Positions 43,028 through 50,510 of a DNA stretch of 50,510 nucleotides are shown one piece after another. Below the pieces are notes generated by a model. The model saw only the letters and a program-made list of their open reading frames with translations, was not told where the DNA came from and did not search any database. The stretch is from positions 1 to 50,510 of the forward strand of contig CAJUJY010000025.1 in the NCBI GenBank assembly GCA_910586555.1, given 5' to 3'. Numbering within the stretch: the stretch's first letter is position 1; each line of letters begins with the position of its first letter. A program made the translations under genes and the position numbers. The DNA comes from an uncultured Lachnospiraceae bacterium. GTDB taxonomy: Bacteria > Bacillota > Clostridia > Lachnospirales > Lachnospiraceae.

Positions 43028-43172
43028 GCCAAAATCCAAGCGGATATTAGTAATCCGCATTTCAGGCAATCTCTGATTGCAAAACAACCTCATTGCCATT
43101 TTTAAAGCCCTGGTAAACCAAACCTGCCATTTAAGAAGTGTGCCCTCTAAAGGGCTGGCTTAATGAGGTTAA
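43028..43172. repeat. Multi-hairpin repeat, copy 4 (degenerate, inverted)
   Basis: Read on the minus strand this has the same order as copies 1-3: TTAACCTCATT end (43172-43162), a hairpin block, AATGAGGTT (43094-43086), then a tail with GCAATC...GATTGC and a GCGGAT/ATCCGC pair. The tail (43028-43080) is the reverse complement of 17606-17655 in copy 3 with few changes. Inner hairpins are eroded. It lies about 50 bp upstream of the binding-protein gene. Confidence 0.7.
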
Positions 43173-43225
43173 ATGTCCGTTTTAAGTAATATGGGTAAAC
43201 TAGAATTATTAAGGAGGAAAAAGGA

Positions 43226-44563
43226 ATGAGAAAAAAACTAGTAAGTATGTTATTATGTGCAACAATGGTTGCAACAATGGCAACTGGATGTGGTGATACA
43301 TCAGGAGATGATAAAAAGCCATCTTCAGGTGCTAGTAGTGAAACAGGTGGAAATAATAATGATTCTTCTGGCGGAGGCGGATCTTCAGAAACTGTAAGTT
43401 TAAGGCTCTGGGGCGCAGAGGAAGACCAGGATTATTTAAAACAGCTTGTTTCCAAGTTTGAAAGCACTTATTCTGACCAGAAGTTTAATATTGAAATAGG
43501 TGTTGAATCAGAATCAACTGCAAAGGATACAGTATTAACAGATATTGAAGCAGCAGCAGATGTTTACTCATATGCAAGTGACCAGCTTGCAGACCTTGTA
43601 AGGGCAGGTGCACTTGCAGCACTTGATGATGTAAGTGAAGTACTTACAAAAGCAGGCAAGACACTTGATGATGTAAAAAGTGCCAATGCACCAGATTCAG
43701 TTGAAGCAGCAACACTTAATGGTAAGATGTATGGTTTTCCTACAGGCGGGGCTAACACATATTTCTTATATTATGATTCTTCTATTGTTTCAGATGAAGA
43801 TGCTAAAACATGGGATTCACTTCTTGCAGCAGCAGCAAAAGGAAAGAAGAAAGTTGGCATGACACTTAATTCAGGCTGGTATAATGCTTCATTCTTCTAT
43901 GGTGCAGGATTTACAACAGGGCTTAATGAAGATGGTACTACAACAATGGACTGGAACGGCACAAGTGCAGATGGAAACAGTGGTGTTGATGTAGTTAAAT
44001 CAATGCTTGATATTACTTCTAATTCAGCATTTATGCCTATAGCTGACGGGCAGATTTCAAATACTATTGCATCTGGTGACCTTTGTGCAGTAATTTCTGG
44101 TGCATGGGACAGTGGTAAGGCCGAAGAGATATGGGGAGACGGATATTCAGCTACTAAGCTTCCAACATATACCCTTGGTGGCAAGCAGATACAGATGGCT
44201 CCGGCATATGGTTATAAATTTGAAGCTGTAAATGCATATTCAAAAAATACTGGATGGGCTGTGCTTCTTGCAGAGTTTATCTCTAATGAAGAGTCACAGA
44301 AACTCCACTTTGACCTTCTTAAACAGCCTCCTACTAACTCAAATGTACTTGCTTCAGATGCTATCCAGAATGACAAGGCTATTGCAGCAGCAGTATCACA
44401 AGGTGATTTTGGTGTAATACAGGCAGTAGGACAAAAATACTGGGATACATCAAAGGCATTTGGTGAAATGGTTGCAAAGGGCAAGATTAATGCAAAAGAT
44501 GACAAGGCAATCCAGAAGGCACTTGATAACCTTGTAGATGGTGTAACCGCACCATTAAGCTAA
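43226..44563 (+). CDS. Maltodextrin-type ABC transporter solute-binding lipoprotein
   Basis: The 445-residue lipoprotein starts with a signal peptide and lipobox MATGC (lipidated C22), then a Ser/Gly/Asn-rich tether (about 23-55) as is usual for surface binding proteins of clostridia. The mature part (VSLRLWGAEEDQDYLKQLVSKFES...) is a type-1 extracellular solute-binding protein of the MalE class. Conserved pieces include PDSVEAATLNGKMYGFPTG and AVISGAWDSGKAEEIWG. It delivers oligosaccharide to the permeases encoded next. Maltodextrin is inferred from malQ nearby. AAGGAGG precedes ATG 43226. A stable hairpin follows the stop. Confidence 0.92.
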   Translation: MRKKLVSMLLCATMVATMATGCGDTSGDDKKPSSGASSETGGNNNDSSGGGGSSETVSLRLWGAEEDQDYLKQLVSKFESTYSDQKFNIEIGVESESTAKDTVLTDIEAAADVYSYASDQLADLVRAGALAALDDVSEVLTKAGKTLDDVKSANAPDSVEAATLNGKMYGFPTGGANTYFLYYDSSIVSDEDAKTWDSLLAAAAKGKKKVGMTLNSGWYNASFFYGAGFTTGLNEDGTTTMDWNGTSADGNSGVDVVKSMLDITSNSAFMPIADGQISNTIASGDLCAVISGAWDSGKAEEIWGDGYSATKLPTYTLGGKQIQMAPAYGYKFEAVNAYSKNTGWAVLLAEFISNEESQKLHFDLLKQPPTNSNVLASDAIQNDKAIAAAVSQGDFGVIQAVGQKYWDTSKAFGEMVAKGKINAKDDKAIQKALDNLVDGVTAPLS

Positions 44564-44587
44564 AAGAATATAAAAGCAACTGAAGGC

Positions 44588-44615
44588 GGCAGGTGTGCGT
44601 CCAGGTACGCCTGCC
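44588..44615 (+). other. Intercistronic hairpin after the binding-protein gene
   Basis: GGCAGGTGTGC (44588-44598) pairs with GTACGCCTGCC (44605-44615). There is no T-run. Such hairpins between a binding-protein gene and its permease genes commonly shield the upstream mRNA from 3' decay and give more binding protein than permease. Confidence 0.6.
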
Positions 44616-44661
44616 TGTCTGGTAAAATGCTGGATTTTATTCTGCCAGAAAGGAGAAATTT

Positions 44662-46122
44662 ATGGCGAATGAAAAAAAGAGTACTGCTGCGGAGGCTGTA
44701 AGCGGCTTCTTCAAGGCTGTTGGCGGTTTTTTCTCCAATTTTGGGACAGCAGTTGCAAAAGGGAATATTTTTGTAAAATTATCACTTTTATGGTGGGGAG
44801 CAGGCTATATACGTTATAAACAATATGTAAAAGCGGTTATTATGACAGTATTAGAAGCAGCAGTAATCCTGTTTTCAGTTTTCTTTGCTTCCCAGTATGT
44901 GCCTAAATTCGGGAGTCTTGGAACTGTAAAGGCAGAAATGGTTTTTAATATTGATACAATGAAAAATGAATTTAATGATTATGACAATTCCTTTATGATT
45001 TTGTTATTCTCATTGTTTAGTTTTGTTGTATGGCTTGTTGCTATAGTTATCTGGATAAAGAACATGGACAGTGTTTATAAACTCCAGCTTATGGAAGAAA
45101 ATGGTGAGCATATTAATACATTCCAGGAAGACATGAAGTTATATATAGGTGAAAAGTTCCATATTACCCTTCTGTCACTTCCTGTACTTGGTGTTGTTGT
45201 ATTTACAATTATACCAATTCTTTTGCTGGTATTTGTTGCATTTACAAACTATGACCAGCAGCATATGCCGCCATCAGAACTCTTTACCTGGGTAGGTTTT
45301 AGCAACTTTATTACATTGTTTGGCGGCGGCGGGCTTACTGCAACATTTGGTTACTCATTTGTACGTGTACTTGGCTGGACGCTGGTATGGGCGTTCTTTT
45401 CAACCATTACCACATATATCGGCGGAATACTTCTGTCACTGCTTTTAAATAGTGCCAAAACAAGGTTTCCAAAGTTCTGGCGTCTTATGTTTGTAATAAC
45501 AATCGCTGTACCACAGTTTGTATCACTTCTGCTTGTAAGGAACTTCTTTGCGGACAATGGCATTGTTAATACAATTTGTTCAAATATACATCTTACAGGG
45601 TTTTTACAGGATATTGGCTTAGTATCTACTAACCATATACCGTTTCTTTCCGCACCAGGATGGGCACATGTAATGATTATAATAATCAATATATGGGTTG
45701 GTGTACCTTACCAGATGCTGATTGCTACAGGTGTACTTATGAATATACCAGAAGACCAGCTTGAAAGTGCAAAAATGGATGGTGCAAAGCCATTCCAGAT
45801 ATTTGCAAAAATTACTATGCCTTATATGTTATTTATAACAGGGCCGGCACTTGTTACAGACTTTGTAAAGAATATTAATAACTTCAATGTAATCTACCTG
45901 CTTACACAGGATGTTTACACTACTACAAACCAGGCACTTGCCAACTCACAGGCGCAGGAGGTGGATTTGCTTGTAACATGGCTGTTCCGTCTGACACAGG
46001 ATTATTATAATTATAAGATGGCATCTGTAATTGGTATTGTTGTCTTTATCATATGCGCATTATTTACTTTAGTTGCATTTAACTATATGATTGGCGGAGA
46101 TAAGGAGGGGACATATCAATAA
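44662..46122 (+). CDS. ABC transporter permease, MalF class
   Basis: The 486-residue inner-membrane permease has about eight transmembrane helices. An N-terminal extension includes amphipathic FKAVGGFFSNFGTAVAKG, a helix near 50-75 and a helix near 112-132. The BPD_transp_1 core begins near 170 (FHITLLSLPVLGVVVFTIIPILLLVFVAFTNYD). The EAA loop that docks on the ATPase reads ESAKMDGAKPFQIFAKITMPYM (about 371-392). The pre-core region is typical of MalF in Firmicutes. It forms the channel with the next gene's product, to which it is joined by a TAATG overlap. AAAGGAG precedes the start. Confidence 0.93.
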   Translation: MANEKKSTAAEAVSGFFKAVGGFFSNFGTAVAKGNIFVKLSLLWWGAGYIRYKQYVKAVIMTVLEAAVILFSVFFASQYVPKFGSLGTVKAEMVFNIDTMKNEFNDYDNSFMILLFSLFSFVVWLVAIVIWIKNMDSVYKLQLMEENGEHINTFQEDMKLYIGEKFHITLLSLPVLGVVVFTIIPILLLVFVAFTNYDQQHMPPSELFTWVGFSNFITLFGGGGLTATFGYSFVRVLGWTLVWAFFSTITTYIGGILLSLLLNSAKTRFPKFWRLMFVITIAVPQFVSLLLVRNFFADNGIVNTICSNIHLTGFLQDIGLVSTNHIPFLSAPGWAHVMIIIINIWVGVPYQMLIATGVLMNIPEDQLESAKMDGAKPFQIFAKITMPYMLFITGPALVTDFVKNINNFNVIYLLTQDVYTTTNQALANSQAQEVDLLVTWLFRLTQDYYNYKMASVIGIVVFIICALFTLVAFNYMIGGDKEGTYQ

Positions 46123-46982
46123 TGAAGATAAAGAAAATGAAAGATAAGCGCACATCAACGATTGTAATGCATAATGTATTAATCGGGATACTTGCTGTTA
46201 TCTGGCTTATACCTATTGTATGGCTGGTATGTACATCTTTCAGTGAGTATACAGGTATTAATACCAGTACATTCTTTCCACAGAAATGGAGCATTGCAAA
46301 TTATATTAAGCTGTTCCACCCTGACACTGTAGCGCAGTTTCCACAGTGGTTTATGAACACATTTATCGTTGCATGTGTAAACTGTGTTATTTCTACACTG
46401 TTCGTACTGATGGTTGCATATGCAACATCAATTATGCGTTTCCCTATGAGGAAACCGCTTATGAATATTGCAGTTATACTGAACCTGTTTCCAGGTATGC
46501 TGTCAATGATTGCAGTATATTTTGTATTAAAAACATTTAACCTTACAAATAGTTATGCAGGGCTTATAATGGTTTATTCTGCTTCATCAGGCCTTGGCTA
46601 TCTTATTGCAAAAGGTTTCTTTGATACTGTGCCAAGGGCGCTTTGCGAGGCAGCACGTATTGACGGGTGCAGTGAAGCACGTATCTTTTTGCAGATGGTA
46701 ATACCTATGAGCCGTCCTATTGTAGTTTATACAGTTATTAATAGTTTCCTTGCACCATGGATGGATTTCGTATTTGCCAAGATGATTCTTAATGCAGGTG
46801 TATCTTCTAAGTATACGGTTGCCATCGGGTTGTACAAAATGCTGGATAAGAGCCTTATTAATGACTACTTTACCCAGTTCTGTGCAGGTGGTGTACTGGT
46901 TTCAATACCTATTTCAATACTGTTTATGATTATGCAGAAATTCTATGTAGAAGGAATTACTGGCGGGGCTGTAAAAGGATAA
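46122..46982 (+). CDS. ABC transporter permease, MalG class
   Basis: A 286-residue permease with six helices: the first is ILAVIWLIPIVWLVCTSF, and the EAA loop is CEAARIDGCSEARIFLQMVIPMSRP (about 182-206). It ends MQKFYVEGITGGAVKG, the usual MalG C-terminus that contacts the ATPase. It pairs with the MalF-class protein. No ATPase gene (MalK/MsmX class) is present in the locus, so energy must come from a shared ATPase encoded elsewhere, as known for sugar importers in many Firmicutes. The start codon overlaps the stop of the previous gene. Confidence 0.95.
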   Translation: MKIKKMKDKRTSTIVMHNVLIGILAVIWLIPIVWLVCTSFSEYTGINTSTFFPQKWSIANYIKLFHPDTVAQFPQWFMNTFIVACVNCVISTLFVLMVAYATSIMRFPMRKPLMNIAVILNLFPGMLSMIAVYFVLKTFNLTNSYAGLIMVYSASSGLGYLIAKGFFDTVPRALCEAARIDGCSEARIFLQMVIPMSRPIVVYTVINSFLAPWMDFVFAKMILNAGVSSKYTVAIGLYKMLDKSLINDYFTQFCAGGVLVSIPISILFMIMQKFYVEGITGGAVKG

Positions 46983-47006
46983 AAGACTTACAAGTAAATG
47001 GGTCTG

Positions 47007-47034
47007 CATCATGGAAATAATTATTTCCATGATG
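47007..47034. other. 28-bp perfect palindrome after the permease genes
   Basis: CATCATGGAAATAA and its inverse complement run without a loop from 47007 to 47034. It starts 25 bp after the MalG-class stop codon and has no T-run. It could be an RNA-stabilising end, a weak terminator or a protein-binding site. Confidence 0.65.
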
Positions 47035-47129
47035 TAGGCTTATTGTAACTTAATACATTTCCTATATATGCCATAGAAACTCCAATACCAGAAGAGTTTA
47101 TTTTCAAACTTAGAAAGGAAAATATCCAT

Positions 47130-47906
47130 ATGCCAAAGACAAGAAGGCTTACCGCCTGGAGGCTGCCAAGTGTTACTGCTGACGGGTTAAAAATATTTGC
47201 ATGTATTACAATGCTTATACAATCTATTGGTATTACAATAATAGAAAAGGGAATAATTAATCTGGACCAGTATACACAGCAGGAGTTGTCAGAAGCACTT
47301 GCAGACGATGGCCAGCTTATGGTAATAGCAGGGACAGGTTCTGTCATGCAGTTAATAGGCGGGCTTTCTGTACCTGTTTTTGCTTATCTGCTTGTTGAGG
47401 GCTTCAGGCACACATCAGATTTCCGTAAATATCTGCTGTCTATGTTTGTATTTGCAGTTATAAGTGAAATACCATATGACCTGGCAAACAGCCAGAAACT
47501 TGTGGACTGGAACAGCCAGAATGCACTTGTAACAATGTGTATCTGTCTTCTGATGCTTTATTTCCTTGATTTATTTAAAGAGGGAAAGGGCGTTGGAGTA
47601 ATATTGCTAAGGGCAGTTATAGTACTGTGTGCAGTTGTATGGGTAACAGTACTTGTGGCATCATACGGGCTTTGCATGGTGCTTCTTACGGCAGTATTTT
47701 ATCTGTTTTATTCAAGGAATGTATTAAAAACTGTGCTTGGAATGGCAGCAAGCCTTTTGTATGTAACAGGGCCTTTATCATTTTATGGTATATGGTTCTA
47801 CAACGAAGAACGGAAAGACAGGCTGCCTAAATATGTATATTATATATTTTACCCTGCACATCTGCTGTTACTTGGGATAATTGGGTGTTACCTGCAAGCA
47901 GCATAA
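47130..47906 (+). CDS. TraX-family membrane protein
   Basis: A 258-residue integral membrane protein with about eight helices. TraX features are DGLKIFACITMLIQSIG at the start (family D-x-L-K-x-I-A...M-x-x-D-H), VFAYLLVEGFRHTSDFRKYLLSMFVFAVISEIPYDLA and the C-terminal YYIFYPAHLLLLGII. The family aspartate-histidine in the first helix reads Q-S here. TraX acetylates F-pilin in plasmid systems, while chromosomal homologues in clostridia are probably acyltransferases of cell-surface glycans or sugars. Its position between sugar-import genes and a glycan-active gene fits the latter, by inference. Confidence 0.85.
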   Translation: MPKTRRLTAWRLPSVTADGLKIFACITMLIQSIGITIIEKGIINLDQYTQQELSEALADDGQLMVIAGTGSVMQLIGGLSVPVFAYLLVEGFRHTSDFRKYLLSMFVFAVISEIPYDLANSQKLVDWNSQNALVTMCICLLMLYFLDLFKEGKGVGVILLRAVIVLCAVVWVTVLVASYGLCMVLLTAVFYLFYSRNVLKTVLGMAASLLYVTGPLSFYGIWFYNEERKDRLPKYVYYIFYPAHLLLLGIIGCYLQAA

Positions 47907-47951
47907 AAAATGTACGTAAGAAAATAAATGGGAAAAATTACCCTGTATACA

Positions 47952-47980
47952 TTGACAAAAGAGGAATAGTTAATTATACT
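47952..47980 (+). promoter_or_regulatory. Promoter of the 613-aa gene
   Basis: TTGACA (47952-47957), 17 bp, TATACT (47975-47980), near consensus. An operator-like palindrome follows at 47997-48011. Confidence 0.75.
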
Positions 47981-47996
47981 ATGGTTATAACATTGA

Positions 47997-48011
47997 ACAA
48001 CCGGTTGCACA
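47997..48011. promoter_or_regulatory. CG-centred operator candidate (site 2)
   Basis: ACAACCGGTTGCACA, containing the palindrome CAACCGGTTG, lies just downstream of the predicted start of transcription. It is the counterpart of 41755-41769. A looser AACCGGTT also lies upstream of malQ (39854-39861). A LacI/GalR-type repressor is the likely binder. Confidence 0.5.
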
Positions 48012-48039
48012 AATAAAATTTTAAAAGGAGTATGCAAGA

Positions 48040-49881
48040 ATGGAGAATACATTTGTTGTGAATATTATCCACCGTCCGGAAATGGTTCCAGAATATGCAG
48101 AGAAGGTTACTGGACAGGGCAAGGCAGAAGATATTGGAAGAAAGGCACTTCTCACAGAATCGCTGGATATTTTTAAATTCCAGCAGGAAACAGCACATAA
48201 GAATAATCTTAAAGTAACAATACAGATGACTTATGCAAGCCTGTTTAATGATGAGGCTGTAGAGATAGCCAAGGAGCATCATGAAAAATACGGTGATGAA
48301 ATCGCACTTTCATTGCTTGGGCTTCCATGTAAGGAATTCCGTGAGAAATATAAAACAAAGGATTTCTGTATCTGGATGTTTTCTATGGAAGATAAGAAAA
48401 GCATTGTAGATGACGTATTTGGAAAGTTTTATGACCGTTTTGGTTTTTATCCTGAATCTACAGGTTCTTATTATATGGATGCAGACCTTACTAATTATAT
48501 TAAAGAAAAGTACCCAATGGTTAAGTGTGCTGTTGCAACATGCTGGGAAGAAGGCCCTAAGGCATACCATACTTGTAATAATTCATGGTATACACTTTTT
48601 GACGGAGGTCCATGGAACCCTTGGATTCCTTCAAAACAGAATACACATGCACCAGCAGCTAACGAGGAAGAGGACAGCGGGATTGTAGCAATACCACACC
48701 TGTCACGTGACCTGATAGCATGTTATGATGGCAATGGTTCAAACTTTGGCACACATCCACAGAATGTACTGCGTGGCATGATTTATGACAGCAAGACATG
48801 GGAATACCCATATCTTTATAACCTTATTGACCAGTACCGCCATCTGGAGAAATATAATAATGGTTATGCCTACAATATGATGTTTGTAGGGCCAGGCTGG
48901 TTAAATAAGATGGGACGATGGGAAGCACCTTATGAACTGCTTGCCAAATCTTATGAGGACGGTATGGCTTATTATGGGCAGTTAAAGAAAGAGGGCAAAC
49001 TTGTTGATATGACAATGGCAGAGTTTGCAGATTACTACAGGGCAAATAAGTCATATACAGAACCAGAGTGTGCACTCTGGAAAGATATTTTATATGGTTC
49101 AGACAAGCAGCTTTTCTGGTATGCAGATCCTTATATGAGGGCTTGTGTAAATATGGACCAGGGTGGTGCAATCGTTGATTTAAGGCCATATGCTGCTAAA
49201 TTAAGATGGGAAACAGGCATTGGGACAAAACATGTGCAAGATGCTTCTTATCCATTTCTTATCCAGGAAAAATACCGTGCAGGCTACTTTACACATTATG
49301 CTGGTGAGGGCACAGTACGCAGTGCAAAGGTATGTTATAATGGTGAAGAGGTTGATTTATGTCTTTGCCGTACACATGCAAGTTTTGTACAAGAAGGCAA
49401 GACAAGGATACTTGTGCTTGATCCTGTAGAGATTGAATTTTATGATTTAACAGTAAAAATCCAGACAAAGATTTACTTTGAAGAGGGTGCTTCAAATATT
49501 AAGATTGAAAGAAATATACTTGAAATGAGTAACCCGGATGCAGATGTAACAATTAATGAATATATGGTTGCATGTTATGGTACAACAGAGTATCCGGAAG
49601 ATATGACAGGAATTACCCTTTCATTAAATAAAGGCAGTGAAACAAAGTCACTGGATTATGAATATAAATGCCGTGAGGAAGTAATGGCTGGTGCAGAATC
49701 TGCTTCTGCTGTAATCCCTGCAATCGGAACAAAGGTATCATTAAGCACAGATGCTAAAGATGCAGAAGGGTATATAAGAGAGGGTTATGCTTTCTCACCA
49801 ATGTTTACAGTTGGTTACCAGAAGAAAATAAGTGATAAGGAGGTATTTGCTACATGGCTCAATCTGGAAAAGGCAAATTAA
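48040..49881 (+). CDS. Uncharacterised, probably carbohydrate-active protein (613 aa)
   Basis: The 613-residue product is cytoplasmic (no signal peptide). I recognise no named family with certainty. The first about 360 residues, with VNIIHRPEMVPEYAEKV, YGDEIALSLLGLPCKEF, FGFYPESTGSYYMDADLTNYIKEKYP and CWEEGPKAYHTCNN, have the alternating strand-helix layout of a (beta/alpha) barrel like those of GH57 enzymes or polysaccharide deacetylases. The last about 220 residues look like beta-sandwich repeats (KIYFEEGASNIKIERNILEM). Rich Trp/Tyr content fits sugar binding. The gene has its own promoter and an operator-like site shared with the araC-type gene, so it is probably part of the maltodextrin response. 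It overlaps the next gene by 28 bases. Confidence 0.6.
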   Translation: MENTFVVNIIHRPEMVPEYAEKVTGQGKAEDIGRKALLTESLDIFKFQQETAHKNNLKVTIQMTYASLFNDEAVEIAKEHHEKYGDEIALSLLGLPCKEFREKYKTKDFCIWMFSMEDKKSIVDDVFGKFYDRFGFYPESTGSYYMDADLTNYIKEKYPMVKCAVATCWEEGPKAYHTCNNSWYTLFDGGPWNPWIPSKQNTHAPAANEEEDSGIVAIPHLSRDLIACYDGNGSNFGTHPQNVLRGMIYDSKTWEYPYLYNLIDQYRHLEKYNNGYAYNMMFVGPGWLNKMGRWEAPYELLAKSYEDGMAYYGQLKKEGKLVDMTMAEFADYYRANKSYTEPECALWKDILYGSDKQLFWYADPYMRACVNMDQGGAIVDLRPYAAKLRWETGIGTKHVQDASYPFLIQEKYRAGYFTHYAGEGTVRSAKVCYNGEEVDLCLCRTHASFVQEGKTRILVLDPVEIEFYDLTVKIQTKIYFEEGASNIKIERNILEMSNPDADVTINEYMVACYGTTEYPEDMTGITLSLNKGSETKSLDYEYKCREEVMAGAESASAVIPAIGTKVSLSTDAKDAEGYIREGYAFSPMFTVGYQKKISDKEVFATWLNLEKAN

Positions 49882-50066
49882 ATTTCAGGTGTCCGTCCTG
49901 CTTTATGCGCGACCTTGATATTGATATGTTTTATGATAAAGATAAAAAAGAATATTATTGTATACGTTGCCAGTATACAGGTGATGAGAAAGATGTTCTT
50001 GCTAAAAATGAAATAGTACGCCTGCGTTACCGTAAAATGTTAGAGCGTATAACAGATTTTGATTAA
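49854..50066 (+). CDS. Small zinc-ribbon protein (70 aa)
   Basis: A 70-residue protein with two Cys pairs, FRCPSCFMRD and YYCIRCQYTGDE (C-x2-C...C-x2-C), spaced like a zinc ribbon, then a basic helix. The start overlaps the end of the 613-aa gene by 28 bases in another frame. AAGGAGG sits 10 bases before ATG 49854, inside the upstream gene, which argues for real translation, coupled to that gene. It resembles short primase/topoisomerase-type zinc ribbons only in the cysteine pattern; its role is unknown. Confidence 0.75.
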   Translation: MAQSGKGKLNFRCPSCFMRDLDIDMFYDKDKKEYYCIRCQYTGDEKDVLAKNEIVRLRYRKMLERITDFD

Positions 50067-50101
50067 GTTTTCTCCTTCTAAAAATTTTATAAATAATAAA
50101 G

Positions 50102-50130
50102 GGCTGTACTGCCAGAAATGGTGTACAGCC
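50102..50130 (-). terminator. Terminator of the small minus-strand gene
   Basis: GGCTGTAC (50102-50109) pairs with GTACAGCC (50123-50130). On the minus strand it is followed by TTTATTATTT. It may also stop plus-strand transcription from the zinc-ribbon gene, though T-content on that side is poor. Confidence 0.6.
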
Positions 50131-50423
50131 TAATCTTCTACACAGGCAGCAACCTGCCATTGGTCTTCATAAACTATATTTTCAACATAATTTGTGTAAA
50201 CAACATCATATGGCTGGTTATATTTATCAAGTAAATCAAAGGCTGGCTTTAATTTTTCCAGCATTTCACTTGAAGTTTCTGTTTTAAAGTATGTAATGGC
50301 TTTTTGTCTGTTTTTACATATAACAGGTTCAGGAAGGTTTTCTTTAAACCAGCAGTCCATACTTTTAAACTGTGCTGCATCTTCCTCTGCAACAATTCCA
50401 TCATATATTATTTTCCAGCACAT
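50130..50423 (-). CDS. Hypothetical protein (97 aa)
   Basis: A 97-residue acidic protein with no family I recognise. It begins MCWKIIYDGIVAEEDAAQFKSMDCWFKENLP and has a predicted helix-strand layout with tyrosine-rich NQPYDVVYTNYVEN toward the end; there is no signal peptide or membrane helix. An AGGGG sequence lies upstream on the minus strand. The convergent terminator at its stop codon supports it being a gene. It lies next to the probable IS end at 50449, but codon use does not stand out from the neighbours. Confidence 0.55.
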   Translation of the reverse strand: MCWKIIYDGIVAEEDAAQFKSMDCWFKENLPEPVICKNRQKAITYFKTETSSEMLEKLKPAFDLLDKYNQPYDVVYTNYVENIVYEDQWQVAACVED

Positions 50424-50448
50424 TGCAAAAATGCCCCTGGGTTTTTTA

Positions 50449-50510
50449 GTGGTATGTCAACTACCCATCACCTAAAGGTAATGGGCTTGTAACTGCCCAG
50501 TCGTAGTAAT
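50449..50510. mobile_element. Probable end of an IS200/IS605-family element (cut by the window edge)
   Basis: The text GTATGTCAACTACCCATCAC... contains a hairpin CCCAT/ATGGG (50463-50485) followed by GCTTGTAACTGCCCAG. This resembles the subterminal hairpin ends of IS200/IS605 elements (TnpA/TnpB) in clostridia. No transposase is in the window, so the assignment rests on motif memory only; the next sequence to the right would decide it. Confidence 0.45.

Overview
The window comes from a low-GC member of the Bacillota (Firmicutes), most likely a motile clostridium of the family Lachnospiraceae. Pointers are HPr kinase/phosphorylase, AT-rich intergenic DNA with strong AGGAGG ribosome binding sites, heavy AGG/ATA codon use, a CheX phosphatase and two chemoreceptors, a starch/maltodextrin locus, Rpn-type PD-(D/E)XK genes and remnants, and an IS200/IS605-like end at the right edge. 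The genus cannot be fixed from the sequence alone.

Layout. (1) 0.4-10.3 kb is a dense plus-strand housekeeping run: uvrC, hprK, a degenerate HD-GYP protein, pth, mfd, a parvulin-like lipoprotein and cheX. (2) 10.5-14.6 kb holds a SpoU-type RNA methyltransferase, a His-rich COG0523 metallochaperone GTPase, a second COG0523-like protein fused to a YcgQ-like domain, and a transglutaminase-like protein. (3) 14.6-16.7 kb has a minus-strand AI-2E/YtvI-type membrane protein and an Rpn-family nuclease. (4) 17.0-23.1 kb has structured repeats around a 62-aa ORF, then an AgrC/AgrA-type two-component system divergent from a MacB/FtsX-type ABC exporter. (5) 23.2-26.8 kb has a TauE/SafE exporter, a small membrane protein with an XRE regulator, a PadR/DUF1700 pair and an LRR protein. 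(6) 26.8-34.0 kb is an accessory region: a 1.06-kb gap, three paralogous secreted proteins of no recognised family, two Rpn-gene remnants and a BspA-like LRR lipoprotein. (7) 34.2-39.9 kb has two chemoreceptors, an HPt protein, a Dabb protein, a GreA-type factor and a YoaK/DUF1275 membrane protein. (8) 39.9-50.5 kb is a maltodextrin locus: malQ, an AraC regulator, a binding protein, two permeases without their ATPase, TraX, a large uncharacterised probable carbohydrate-active protein overlapped by a zinc-ribbon gene, a small minus-strand gene and a probable IS end.

The most unusual content is non-coding or unassigned: (a) a family of roughly 145-265 bp multi-hairpin repeats (17.0, 17.4, 42.7 and 43.0 kb) whose ends supply the stop codons of two regulator genes and whose hairpins are kept with different sequences; (b) a second cloverleaf-like element at 49-188; (c) an intergenic segment duplicated upstream of uvrC and the araC-type gene; (d) a shared CG-centred operator in two promoters of the maltodextrin locus; (e) the three-paralogue secreted family; and (f) the COG0523-YcgQ fusion.
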